Positions 7,739 to 15,681 of a stretch of DNA of 21,202 nt are shown in pieces. The notes below the pieces were generated by a model. That model did no database searches and was not told where the DNA came from. It worked only from the letters and a program-made list of their open reading frames with translations. How positions within the stretch are numbered: the first letter of the stretch is position 1; each line of letters begins with the position of its first letter. The stretch lies in the NCBI GenBank assembly GCA_013215865.1, contig JABSQL010000034.1, forward strand, positions 1 through 21,202. The letters run 5' to 3'. Both the position numbers and the translations under genes were made by a program. The stretch comes from Candidatus Margulisiibacteriota bacterium (GTDB taxonomy: Bacteria > Margulisbacteria > Marinamargulisbacteria > DT-59).

Positions 7739-8734
7739 TTAAAACGATCCTAAATGAGGGGTTTGTAAAAGACTTTGAATCAGTGTATCTAGTCCTTCGT
7801 TGGTAAAACAAGAAATTCCGTGGGCAGGTACCTTCTTTTTTTTGAAATAAGAAAGTATCCGGGTTACATCTTTGGGTGTCACCGTATCAATTTTACTGAT
7901 CAGTACCATTTGAGGTTTATCCTGAAGATGATGGATACTTTTCTTAAATTCTTGTTGAATCGCGCAATAACCTTTCCAGACTTCTTCAATATTTGATTCT
8001 GCACTAACAAGATGAATCAAGAGTTTGGTTCGATCAATGTGACGTAAGAAATCAATCCCCAACCCCACTCCTTTTGAAGCACCTTCAACAACTCCTGGAA
8101 TATCTGCAATAACAATTTCACGATCAAACCTTTTTAATATGCCAAGGTTGGGAAATAGTGTCGTAAAAGGGTATGCAGCAATTTTTGGGTTAGCATTTGT
8201 TAAAGTCTTGAGTAGGGTAGATTTGCCTGCATTAGGAAGACCCACCAAGCCTGCTTCTGCAATGAGTCTTAATTCTAAATGAAGGGATTGTTCTTCGCCT
8301 GGCAAGCCCGGTTGGGCATATCTTGGTGTACGGTTGGTACTGGAAGAAAATTTGGCATTTCCCTTTCCACCGCTTCCCCCACTGGCTGCAATATATACTT
8401 GCTTTTCACTGGTCAAATCGGCTAGGAGTGTATGGTTATCATCATAAAACTTAGTGCCTAAAGGAACTAAAATTATTAAATCTTCTCCCTTGGACCCAAA
8501 CTGGTTTTTTCTCTTTCCAGATGACCCATTTTTGGCTTTGTATGCCCGTTTAAGCTTTACATCTAATAGCGTTTGACAGGCCTGTGAGGCAATGAAAACA
8601 ACACCCCCCCCATCTCCCCCATCTCCTCCATCAGGGCCTCCTTTTGGGGCATATTTTTCCCTACGAAAACTTCTGGCGCCTGGCCCTCCATTTCCTGCAT
8701 TCACATGTATTTGTGCAATATCAACAAATTTCAT
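7739..8734 (-). CDS. obgE: Obg-family GTPase ObgE/CgtA
   Basis: Obg is an essential GTPase that acts in late 50S ribosome assembly and stress control. The 331-residue protein has the glycine-rich Obg fold (1-157, with repeated GGDGG turns), then the G domain: G1 GLPNAGKST (about 165-173), switch I PFTTLFPNLG, G3 DIPG (211-214) and G4 SKID (280-283). It lacks the C-terminal extension found in some Obg proteins. G4 has Ser instead of the usual Asn, a variation seen in some other Obg proteins. The gene heads the obgE-proB-proA order known from many genomes, without rplU-rpmA upstream. It is divergent from the phosphotransferase gene, with 83 bases between the two start codons. Confidence 0.96.
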   Translation of the reverse strand: MKFVDIAQIHVNAGNGGPGARSFRREKYAPKGGPDGGDGGDGGGVVFIASQACQTLLDVKLKRAYKAKNGSSGKRKNQFGSKGEDLIILVPLGTKFYDDNHTLLADLTSEKQVYIAASGGSGGKGNAKFSSSTNRTPRYAQPGLPGEEQSLHLELRLIAEAGLVGLPNAGKSTLLKTLTNANPKIAAYPFTTLFPNLGILKRFDREIVIADIPGVVEGASKGVGLGIDFLRHIDRTKLLIHLVSAESNIEEVWKGYCAIQQEFKKSIHHLQDKPQMVLISKIDTVTPKDVTRILSYFKKKKVPAHGISCFTNEGLDTLIQSLLQTPHLGSF

Positions 8735-8799
8735 CGTATATAAGCTTACACACTCTCACCCTAAATAGGCAAATCGTAGAAGGGAGGATTCAACAATAG

Positions 8800-8808
8800 T
8801 GGTATAAT
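8800..8808 (+). promoter_or_regulatory. Extended -10 promoter of the phosphotransferase gene
   Basis: The sequence TGG-TATAAT at 8800-8808 is a consensus extended -10 element. No good -35 hexamer is found 16-18 bases upstream, which extended -10 promoters tolerate. The ATG at 8818 begins nine bases after the hexamer, so transcription should start at about 8815-8818, leaving a leader of about 0-3 bases. No Shine-Dalgarno sequence lies between. Confidence 0.6.
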
Positions 8809-8817
8809 AACTACACC

Positions 8818-9885
8818 ATGTCGATGCATTCATTGCCACAAATTGAAAAAATAATTCGGGATAATGCGCCACTATTTAAAAAAACTCACATACCCGAAAC
8901 CATTCAATTCAAATTGAATTTAATTCGTAAAAACTCTCCCCATGTGGCTTTAGGGCTTGTTGTCGTTGATGAAAAAGAAAACCCTTACTTTGTCATCAAA
9001 ATTCCACAACAGTTCTCGAAAGTCTGTGATGAAGCTATAGAGAGAGAATATAAATTTCTTACATTATTATCTAAAATGAAAGATATTAAAGACACCGTTC
9101 CTAAGCCCATCAACTTCATTGCTTTTAAGGACAGAAAAATGGCAGTTTATACCTATGTTTCTCACCACATGGTGTATGAACCCGTTGAGTCATGTACAGA
9201 TACATTTAAAAAAGAGTGGGTTCAAATCCCCCTAAATTGGCTTAAAGAGTTTCATGGTCAACTGAAATTGAAAGTAATAGACGAGACGTTTATGACCCAC
9301 TTTTTTAACAATGAGCCAAACCGTGTGGTTGATACTCTCAGAAGTGACATTCATCCTCTTCTAGAATCGGTAAAATCTTTAATATCAGAAAGGCTTAAGT
9401 TGCTATTAATACATGATATCCCTCTAGGCTTAAGCCATGGGGATTTTAATATGTGGAATGTGGGTATCCAAGATTCAGGAAAACTTGCTGTTTTTGATTG
9501 GGAAGACGCAGAAGAACATTACCCACTATTGTTTGATTATTTTTATTTTTTTATTGTATTTTATTGGGGGCTTTTTTGGGCACACGATAAAAATAAAGGG
9601 CTAGATGCAAACTTTATCCAAAGAAATATGGACCCACTCATCAGTATGGTTCAGGATTGTTTGGCTAATTTTCAAAAGACTTACCCCACCGTAACCATGG
9701 ATGATATTGATACATTATTTATGTTATTTTTATATCGCAATATATGTATCGATAGCGAAATAAAGCGATCCAGCAAAGTGAATATTTCGCGATGGGTTAA
9801 TATTATAAATGGCATGAAAAAACCACCTTTTTTTATCAATTATTTCGAACAACAAAAAGAATCTTTGCTTTCTAAGCGATCTTAA
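8818..9885 (+). CDS. APH-fold phosphotransferase of unknown substrate
   Basis: This 355-residue protein belongs to the aminoglycoside phosphotransferase/choline-kinase fold. The candidate ATP-binding lysine is Lys61 (in FVIKIP). The catalytic loop HGDFNMWN (207-214) supplies Asp209 and Asn214, and the metal-binding segment is FDWED (226-230). The motif form HGDFxxWN with DWE resembles phosphotransferases found in glycan or envelope gene sets, so a small-molecule or sugar/choline substrate is as likely as an antibiotic; this is inference. It stands between obgE (divergent) and the beta-barrel gene, 106 bases downstream. It has no Shine-Dalgarno site, and its promoter predicts a nearly leaderless mRNA. 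A second ATG two codons downstream (8824) could also serve. Confidence 0.8.
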   Translation: MSMHSLPQIEKIIRDNAPLFKKTHIPETIQFKLNLIRKNSPHVALGLVVVDEKENPYFVIKIPQQFSKVCDEAIEREYKFLTLLSKMKDIKDTVPKPINFIAFKDRKMAVYTYVSHHMVYEPVESCTDTFKKEWVQIPLNWLKEFHGQLKLKVIDETFMTHFFNNEPNRVVDTLRSDIHPLLESVKSLISERLKLLLIHDIPLGLSHGDFNMWNVGIQDSGKLAVFDWEDAEEHYPLLFDYFYFFIVFYWGLFWAHDKNKGLDANFIQRNMDPLISMVQDCLANFQKTYPTVTMDDIDTLFMLFLYRNICIDSEIKRSSKVNISRWVNIINGMKKPPFFINYFEQQKESLLSKRS

Positions 9886-9991
9886 ATCACATGATGGTGC
9901 ATCCATCGGCCTCATTGTCTCTTAATGTTTAGAATATTCAATTAAGGGTATAACGACTTCTATACAATTATGCTGATTATTGGAGGAAATA

Positions 9992-11095
9992 ATGAAAGCA
10001 CGTCATTTTTTTGTAGGGGGTTTCATTTTATGTTTGTTGACCGTGCAACCCGTTCAAGCAAAGACTTTTGAGTTATCTCAAGATATCCGGCTAGGGATTC
10101 ACACCTTCTATCAACTCAATTATGACTACATGACCAAAATGGCCATGGGCATGAATATGATGGGCATGCAAAAAGTCATGGTGATGGATGCCCAATCTTA
10201 TGCACAACTTAAAAACCTAAACGTATTATTGTCACTGGAAACCACTCGTTTTAGAACCAAACTCTATTTGGAAACAGAAAACTCTTGGTCGGGAGGCGCA
10301 CCCCCAGAAAATACAATCAAACGTGATTTAGAACGAGAAGTTCGAATATCTGAAGCATCCGTTGGGACCTTCATTACTTCAGAAATAGAGGTAACTGCGG
10401 GTAAGCTCATTCCCCCCTTTGGGTTTTATAATAACCAATACTTTGACTCAACAGTGGTGTTGCCATTTATCTATGACCCACCCGCTAATTATCGAGCATT
10501 AGAAACGCATCCAAATGATAATTTTCTTGTTGACCGGGAAGCAAATCTTTTGGTCAATGGGTATCATATGTTGAATGAAGAAGAAAGTTTAGAAGCTGTA
10601 GTGGGTGCATATATCGGGTTTGGTGATGATACAAATTTCGGTTTAGATGGCCAGTTAATCATCAATGAAAATATTATAACGGGCATTTCTTTTCAACGGT
10701 CTAAAGCAAATGAATACATTTATGCAGGGCGCATCAGATTCCCTCTATTACGAGAAAATCTAAATTTACAAAGTGAATACCTCACTGCATCTCTTCGATC
10801 ATCTTTTCGGCAAAAAATATCCTGGAATGTGCTACTAGAATATGACTTATATCCGTTTATACTTTATTCTAGACTTGATCACTTATCTGATACAGGAGAG
10901 CCTGTATATAAAGTGGGCCATAAGCGTGCCACGGTTGGGTTTCAGCATTATTTCTCCGAACATCTCAGCTTAAAATCAGAATTTCACATCCATTATTATG
11001 ATCGGCCTGATGACTTAATGTTAATGCCAGGTGTCAGCTTAAGTGATATTAGAACCAACACGATGGTTAGGATCGCTTTAGTGGGAACATTTTGA
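9992..11095 (+). CDS. Outer-membrane beta-barrel (porin-like) protein with Met-rich segment
   Basis: This 367-residue secreted protein has a signal peptide (KARHF, a hydrophobic core, then VQAK with predicted cleavage after QA at about residue 23). Alternating hydrophobic/polar strands, many Tyr/Asn turns and a C-terminal Phe (ALVGTF) are typical of an outer-membrane barrel. A segment at residues 47-65 contains nine methionines in nineteen residues, unusual for a porin and possibly metal-binding. The start is fixed by GGAGG six bases before ATG 9992; a TTG at 9980 precedes that site and is rejected. A TATAAC at 9949-9954 may be its -10 box. Three bases separate the stop from the PstS-like gene, so the barrel probably shares a transcript with the sensor genes downstream. 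Confidence 0.8.
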   Translation: MKARHFFVGGFILCLLTVQPVQAKTFELSQDIRLGIHTFYQLNYDYMTKMAMGMNMMGMQKVMVMDAQSYAQLKNLNVLLSLETTRFRTKLYLETENSWSGGAPPENTIKRDLEREVRISEASVGTFITSEIEVTAGKLIPPFGFYNNQYFDSTVVLPFIYDPPANYRALETHPNDNFLVDREANLLVNGYHMLNEEESLEAVVGAYIGFGDDTNFGLDGQLIINENIITGISFQRSKANEYIYAGRIRFPLLRENLNLQSEYLTASLRSSFRQKISWNVLLEYDLYPFILYSRLDHLSDTGEPVYKVGHKRATVGFQHYFSEHLSLKSEFHIHYYDRPDDLMLMPGVSLSDIRTNTMVRIALVGTF

Positions 11096-11098
11096 AAG

Positions 11099-11521
11099 AT
11101 GAAGTTCATTACTATGTTAACCATCTTGTTGATTATTTCCGTAGTGATAGCAATAGAAACACCCTTATTTGCTTGCACAGAAGCGATTGTAATCACCCAT
11201 AAGGACTCAGATATTCAAGAACTATCAAAAGGCAGATTTAAGAAGCTATTTTTAAAAGGAAAGTCTGGAAATATGAGAGCTGTTAATCTGCCAAAATCAC
11301 ATCATATTCGCCAACTTTTTTCACAGTCATATTTGGGCATGTCTATTCACAAAGTAGAGATATATTACTCTAAAAGAGCACTTTCTGGTCGGGGGCTCCC
11401 TCCTGTGGTGTATCACACACAGAGTGAGGTGGTTGATCTTGTCAGTAGGAAGAAAAATTTTGTGGCATATATTTGCCATGATCAGCTTTCTGAGGACGTA
11501 AAACAAATAGAGGTAAAATAG
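11099..11521 (+). CDS. Small PstS-like periplasmic binding protein
   Basis: This 140-residue exported protein resembles the compact 'phosphate ABC transporter substrate-binding' domain proteins. The matching pattern is GRFKKLFLKGKS (about 45-56), AVNLP (61-65), the IRQLFSQSYLG helix (about 70-80), and GRGLPPVV (about 97-104) before a C-terminal FVAYI strand. The N-terminus is a hydrophobic signal (about 5-25) ending LFAC; this could be a weak lipobox with Cys26 lipidated, or an ordinary signal peptide. No ABC permease or ATPase gene is near, and the next gene is a sensor kinase one base downstream, so a ligand-sensing role is likely. The ligand (phosphate or another oxyanion) cannot be told from sequence. 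Its stop is TAG. Confidence 0.75.
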   Translation: MKFITMLTILLIISVVIAIETPLFACTEAIVITHKDSDIQELSKGRFKKLFLKGKSGNMRAVNLPKSHHIRQLFSQSYLGMSIHKVEIYYSKRALSGRGLPPVVYHTQSEVVDLVSRKKNFVAYICHDQLSEDVKQIEVK

Positions 11522-11522
11522 T

Positions 11523-13310
11523 ATGACTTTTAAAAGCATCAAAACAAAACTGTTCATTGTGATGGGTAGTTTGATATTAATATCTCTGCTAATCGTCACA
11601 GTATATCAAATATCTTATTTTTATATATTCTCATCTCAGTCTAACCATTCTATTCAAACCCTTATAAACAAAGACATCGGCCAGAATATACAACGGTCTC
11701 TTGATGAATCTGAACGATTATTTGGTCAGTGGAAGGTAACAGGGGAATATCTTCTTTACAATTGGGAACAAGAAACCCATGTCCAAATAAAACAGGAAGA
11801 GTCCCTATCGTTATTAAAAACCATTTTGGAAAAAGAAACTGTATTTTCTCATATTATGATTACAAACAAACAGGGTCAAATTTTAACTGCGGCGAAGAAA
11901 CCGCTCCATCAAAGTGAGACTTTTTCAAAGCAAATAAATACAGTTAATCTTGAACAGATAAGCAACTCGGAAGGAATATATATCGGAGAATGGAAAAAGC
12001 ATCAAATAGGGCAAGAATTAAATTTAAATACGATAAGATTTTCTCAGCCCTTATACAATTCAATGGATGAAATAGAAGGATATATGGTCGGATATTTAGA
12101 TTGGTTTCACGTCATAAATCACTTAAGATGGGGCGTAGAAGAACTGTACAAAAACAACTTGATTACGGGAAGGTTTCTTATTCTTGATAAACAATCACAA
12201 ACTATTATTTCGCAATATCCTTTAGAGACAGAGTTGCCCTCAATCAATGAATTGAAAGACCTCAATGATTTGAATCATGCTAGCTATGATATCCACATTG
12301 GTTCTAATGAATTTTTAATTAGCACGCTTGTGGAGCAGTCAGATATATTGGCCCCTGCAAAGGATATGTTTTTTTGGACTTGGTTGATTTTGAGTTTTTT
12401 CATACTGATTTTATACTTCACTACTCAGAAGGTAGCCCATGCGATCACAGCCCCTATAATCAAACTGACACGAATGATGACAAGTATTATTAAAACCCAG
12501 AATTTGAATCAGCACATTCAAGTAGAATCAAATGATGAGGTGGGAATTTTAGCCACTTCGGTTAACACAATGTTGAAAAATATTATTAAATCTGAAGAGC
12601 ATATTAAGAAAAGCCTATCTGAAAAGGAGGTATTATTAAAAGAAATTCATCATCGGGTGAAAAATAATCTTAATGTGATTTGCTCATTATTGGGGCTACA
12701 GCAGGAATACATTAAAGATTCAGAATCAAAAGAAATGTTTATTTCTACAGAAAGGCGGGTTAAAACCATGGCAATGGTACACTCTCTGCTATACCAATCT
12801 CAGAATTTAAAAGATATTGATTTTAAAGTATACATTGCCACTCTAGTAGAAAATGTTATCCATACATATGCCTACAAAAAGGCAAGTATACAATTTGAAT
12901 TACTAGGCAATGATGTCTTATTAGATATTAACTATGCCATACCTTGTGGGCTCATCATTAATGAACTGGTAACCAATGCATTTAAGTATGCTTGGAAAGC
13001 AGAAGATATGGGGGTACTCACCATTTCACTTGATGATGATTTTCAAGATAATATGATGCAAATCAAAGTACAGGATGATGGTATTGGCATTCCTTCTAAT
13101 TTTGATATACAAAACACTACTTCTTTGGGCATGCAATTGGTTCATAGTCTCACAGATCAGTTAGATGGTCGTATCCGTGTGGAATCAAAACTGAAAAAGG
13201 GAACTTGCTTTACCCTTAAATTTCCACTACATAAAAAAAGCACATTAAATTCTTTTAAGGATGCAGATAATAATATGGTATCATCAAAAAAAGGAGCAAA
13301 TCATGGATAA
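11523..13310 (+). CDS. Membrane sensor histidine kinase (HisKA_2 family)
   Basis: This 595-residue kinase has a first transmembrane helix at about 11-36, an extracytoplasmic sensor region at about 37-280 (a Cache-like fold is plausible), and a second helix at about 283-302. A HAMP linker (about 303-357) and a HisKA_2 dimerisation domain follow; the latter carries the phosphoacceptor motif EIHHRVKNNL (374-383). The HATPase domain has its N box NELVTNAFKYA (480-490), G1 DDGIGIP (518-524) and SLGMQLV (534-540). The first bases follow the PstS-like gene after one nucleotide, with a GAGG site upstream, and the end overlaps the receiver gene by eight bases. The operon implies a chain from barrel or binding protein to kinase to receiver. 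Confidence 0.93.
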   Translation: MTFKSIKTKLFIVMGSLILISLLIVTVYQISYFYIFSSQSNHSIQTLINKDIGQNIQRSLDESERLFGQWKVTGEYLLYNWEQETHVQIKQEESLSLLKTILEKETVFSHIMITNKQGQILTAAKKPLHQSETFSKQINTVNLEQISNSEGIYIGEWKKHQIGQELNLNTIRFSQPLYNSMDEIEGYMVGYLDWFHVINHLRWGVEELYKNNLITGRFLILDKQSQTIISQYPLETELPSINELKDLNDLNHASYDIHIGSNEFLISTLVEQSDILAPAKDMFFWTWLILSFFILILYFTTQKVAHAITAPIIKLTRMMTSIIKTQNLNQHIQVESNDEVGILATSVNTMLKNIIKSEEHIKKSLSEKEVLLKEIHHRVKNNLNVICSLLGLQQEYIKDSESKEMFISTERRVKTMAMVHSLLYQSQNLKDIDFKVYIATLVENVIHTYAYKKASIQFELLGNDVLLDINYAIPCGLIINELVTNAFKYAWKAEDMGVLTISLDDDFQDNMMQIKVQDDGIGIPSNFDIQNTTSLGMQLVHSLTDQLDGRIRVESKLKKGTCFTLKFPLHKKSTLNSFKDADNNMVSSKKGANHG

Positions 13311-13962
13311 ATTAAGAATATTAGTTGTAGAAGATGAATCGATTTCAGCTATGCGGCTCAAGAAACAGATTGAAAATCATGGATTTGAAGTTGTTGGAAC
13401 TGTGGCATACGGCCAAGAGGCGATTACACTATCTCAAAGTACAAACCCCGACCTTGTTCTCATGGATATTCAGTTGAAAGGAGATATGACAGGCATTGAA
13501 GCAGCAAAACAAATTTGGAAAAAACAAGATATACCCATTATCTTTTTAACGGCCTATTCTGATTCTGACACTATGGATCAGGCTAAGTTATCAGATCCAT
13601 ATGGGTATATTATCAAGCCTTATGAGGTCCAGCAATTGTTTTGTAATGTTGAAGTTGCTATGCATAAGCATCGCATTACTCTTGAGCTGAAAAAGGCCCA
13701 GGAAGAGGTTGCCAAAAAAAATAAGCACCTAGAAATAACAAATGAATTACTGGCTAAATATATTGACATTGCACATCACGAACTCAGAGAACCTATATGT
13801 GTTATTTTACCATATACAGAAATGCTCATTGAAGATTGTAAAGGGTGGATTGAATCTGCTCAGCTCAACTATTTAGAAGGTATTAAGAAGCACGGTCTAC
13901 AAATAAATTCAGTCATTGATAGATTAACAGATATCAAGAAAGAAGCAGATCAGCCCCAGTAA
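13303..13962 (+). CDS. Receiver protein with a C-terminal DHp (HisKA-like) domain but no ATPase domain
   Basis: The 219-residue protein begins with a full receiver domain: acidic pair Glu10-Asp11, phosphoacceptor Asp55 (in LVLMDIQLKG), Thr83 and Lys105 (in IIKPYE). After a coiled-coil linker (about 125-150) comes a segment with the look of a histidine-kinase dimerisation helix pair, IAHHELREPI (about 156-165), resembling the SHELRTPL box, with His159 as candidate phosphorylated residue. The protein stops at 219 with no N or G boxes, so it has no kinase domain of its own and no DNA-binding output. An AAAGGAG site before ATG 13303 fixes the start; an upstream in-frame ATG at 13261 lies inside the kinase gene. 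It is the likely partner of the upstream kinase, perhaps as a phosphorelay intermediate. Confidence 0.85.
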   Translation: MDKLRILVVEDESISAMRLKKQIENHGFEVVGTVAYGQEAITLSQSTNPDLVLMDIQLKGDMTGIEAAKQIWKKQDIPIIFLTAYSDSDTMDQAKLSDPYGYIIKPYEVQQLFCNVEVAMHKHRITLELKKAQEEVAKKNKHLEITNELLAKYIDIAHHELREPICVILPYTEMLIEDCKGWIESAQLNYLEGIKKHGLQINSVIDRLTDIKKEADQPQ

Positions 13963-13963
13963 A

Positions 13964-15196
13964 CTACCCTTTAAGAGCAATGGGCAGTTTTTCACCTTCT
14001 TTAGATGCAATAATGGCGGCACCACAACTATCAGACCACACATTCACAGTGGTTCTCAACATATCTAGAACTCGATCTACTGCTAAAATGAGGCCCACTG
14101 CTTCCAGTGGTAAGCCAACCGCATTAAGGATAACGGCCATCATAACCAATCCGGCCATAGGAATCCCCGCCGCCCCAATGCTGGCTAATAATGCGGTAAT
14201 AACAACCACAAATTGTTGGGCAAAAGAAAGGTCAATTCCATATACTTGGGCAATAAATACAACTGCAACACATTCATATAGAGCTGTTCCGTCCATATTG
14301 ATAGTGGCACCCAAAGGTAACACAAAACTAGAGACTTTATTAGAAACCCCTGCATTTTCTTCAATTGATTCCATGGTGACAGGTAACGTTGCAGAAGATG
14401 ATGAGGTTGAGAAAGCGGTTAAGAGAGCTGTGGACATTGCTTTAATATGTTTCTGAGGTCGGATTTTTCCAACAACAATCAGAAGAATTGGCAGTGTAAT
14501 AAAGGCATGAATTAATAACGCACTTGCTACCGTTAACATATAGGCGCCCAAGGGGCCAAATGCCTCTGTTCCTGTTTGGGCAACCAATTTTGCGATCAAT
14601 GAAAAAATACCATACGGTGCAAAAAAGAGGACAATATGTGTAATTTTCATCATCACTTCAAATAGCCCTTGGAAAAAATTTGTAAGGGTGTCACGATACT
14701 TTCTATTGACAATAGTGATACAAAATCCAAGTAAGAGCGAAAAGAAAATGATTGATAGCATGTCACCATCAACAATGGCTTTAAATGGATTTTTGGGGAT
14801 AATATTGATAAGCGTATCTATAAAGCGCTCTCCATTAGCCGTCAGCCCTTTGGGAATAGCCTCTAAACCAAGCTTAGCACCAACACCAGGTCTTATTACA
14901 TTTACCAAAACCAAACCAGTAACGATGGCAAGTAGGCTTGTAGACATATAGTAAATAAACGTGCGAATACCCATTCTCTCAAGATTTTCCTTGCTTCCTA
15001 CGGATGTTACCCCTGAAATTATAGAAGTAATGATAAGAGGGATCATAACCATTCTTAAACCACGCAAAAATAAATCTCCAACAATAGAAAGTTGGTTAGA
15101 CACAAATCCATCAAATCCATATGAACGTGACATCAGTCCAATAATAAGACCTGCACCCATCGCGATTATTATTTGCCAGTGTAATTTAAGTTTCAT
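13964..15196 (-). CDS. Dicarboxylate/amino acid:cation symporter (GltP/DctA family)
   Basis: This is a 410-residue, strongly hydrophobic, multi-helix transporter of the SLC1/DAACS family, which takes up acidic amino acids or C4-dicarboxylates with Na+ or H+. Family marks are the serine-rich hairpin STSSSSATLPVT, the NMDGTALYE box in transmembrane segment 7, and DRVLDMLRTTVNVWSD in segment 8. In the last, the Asp/Arg/Thr/Asn positions used for substrate binding in archaeal GltPh are all present. WSD replaces the usual xGD. The start chosen is ATG 15196, with AGGAGA about eight bases upstream; a TTG at 15214 overlaps that site and is less likely. The gene converges with the receiver gene with one base between stops. 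Confidence 0.93.
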   Translation of the reverse strand: MKLKLHWQIIIAMGAGLIIGLMSRSYGFDGFVSNQLSIVGDLFLRGLRMVMIPLIITSIISGVTSVGSKENLERMGIRTFIYYMSTSLLAIVTGLVLVNVIRPGVGAKLGLEAIPKGLTANGERFIDTLINIIPKNPFKAIVDGDMLSIIFFSLLLGFCITIVNRKYRDTLTNFFQGLFEVMMKITHIVLFFAPYGIFSLIAKLVAQTGTEAFGPLGAYMLTVASALLIHAFITLPILLIVVGKIRPQKHIKAMSTALLTAFSTSSSSATLPVTMESIEENAGVSNKVSSFVLPLGATINMDGTALYECVAVVFIAQVYGIDLSFAQQFVVVITALLASIGAAGIPMAGLVMMAVILNAVGLPLEAVGLILAVDRVLDMLRTTVNVWSDSCGAAIIASKEGEKLPIALKG

Positions 15197-15231
15197 GACT
15201 TTTCTCCTGCCCAAACAAATTTTAATGAGGT

Positions 15232-15261
15232 ATATTAGCAGAAATAATCATATTTAAACAA
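15232..15261 (-). promoter_or_regulatory. Candidate promoter of the symporter gene
   Basis: On the minus strand there is TTGTTT (15256-15261), an 18-base spacer, and TAATAT (15232-15237) preceded by TGC, which forms an extended -10. It would start a transcript at about 15225 with a 30-base leader carrying the AGGAGA site. Match to consensus is moderate. Confidence 0.4.
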
Positions 15262-15270
15262 CCTCTAATA

Positions 15271-15299
15271 TTACAAAGCGTGCAAACGCATGGTATATT
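15271..15299 (+). promoter_or_regulatory. Candidate promoter of the XRE-ImmA operon
   Basis: TTACAA (15271-15276), a 17-base spacer, and TATATT (15294-15299) with a TGG extension make a plausible promoter. The predicted start is at about 15306, leaving a short leader that holds a strong TAGGAGGTAAG ribosome-binding site before ATG 15330. Confidence 0.5.
15278..15289. promoter_or_regulatory. Inverted repeat, possible operator of the XRE regulator
   Basis: GCGT-GCAA-ACGC is a perfect four-base inverted repeat with a four-base centre, placed inside the spacer between the -35 and -10 boxes of the XRE gene. A repressor bound here would block polymerase, so autoregulation by the adjacent XRE protein is a reasonable inference. 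The arms are short and chance is not excluded. Confidence 0.35.
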
Positions 15300-15329
15300 A
15301 AAGTCAATTTTTAATAGGAGGTAAGAAAT

Positions 15330-15680
15330 ATGTTAACAGAAGGCAGATGGCTTTTTGAACTTAGAATACAACATAATTTGAGCTTAACCGAAACATCCAA
15401 TTATTTAGATATATCAATATGCTTAATGTCCCAAATGGAGTCTGGTAGTATTTTACTCCCTGAAGACCATATTAAAAAAATTGCAACATTATTTGGTGTT
15501 TCAAAAAAATACGTGGCTGATTACCAGGTATTAGATAAATCGTTGATTCGCATTAAGACAATCTTAAGAAAAATGAGGAAAGAAGAAAAACATCATATAT
15601 TAATATTACCCCGATCCTCAAAATCTACCGTAATATTGGAGCCATTCAGTCGTTATTTTCATACTATTTGTGCTAATTAA
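15330..15680 (+). CDS. XRE-family helix-turn-helix regulator
   Basis: This 116-residue protein has an N-terminal Cro/C1-type helix-turn-helix at about 7-60. It is visible as FELRIQHNLSLTETSNYLDIS, then an SQMESG turn and the IKKIATLFGVS helix, the usual XRE layout. The C-terminal half (about 65-116) is basic and then hydrophobic, without a recognised domain. It is followed at once by an ImmA/IrrE-type protease. In such pairs (ImmR-ImmA of ICEBs1; DdrO-IrrE of Deinococcus) the protease cleaves or inactivates the repressor to switch on genes under stress. Here no integrase or phage gene is visible, so a chromosomal stress switch is more likely than a phage repressor. Start fixed by TAGGAGG. Confidence 0.85.
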   Translation: MLTEGRWLFELRIQHNLSLTETSNYLDISICLMSQMESGSILLPEDHIKKIATLFGVSKKYVADYQVLDKSLIRIKTILRKMRKEEKHHILILPRSSKSTVILEPFSRYFHTICAN

Positions 15681-15681
15681 A

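Noticed and set aside
8818..9885. Antibiotic-resistance aminoglycoside kinase
   Set aside because: Only the fold motifs match. Neighbours are housekeeping and envelope genes, and the motif form fits many small-molecule kinases.
9893..9907. GATGG-TGCAT-CCATC hairpin after the phosphotransferase gene as a terminator
   Set aside because: Only five pairs and no T tract follows.
13261..13302. Longer N-terminus of the receiver protein
   Set aside because: The receiver fold begins at DKLRILVVEDE, and AAAGGAG sits directly before ATG 13303.
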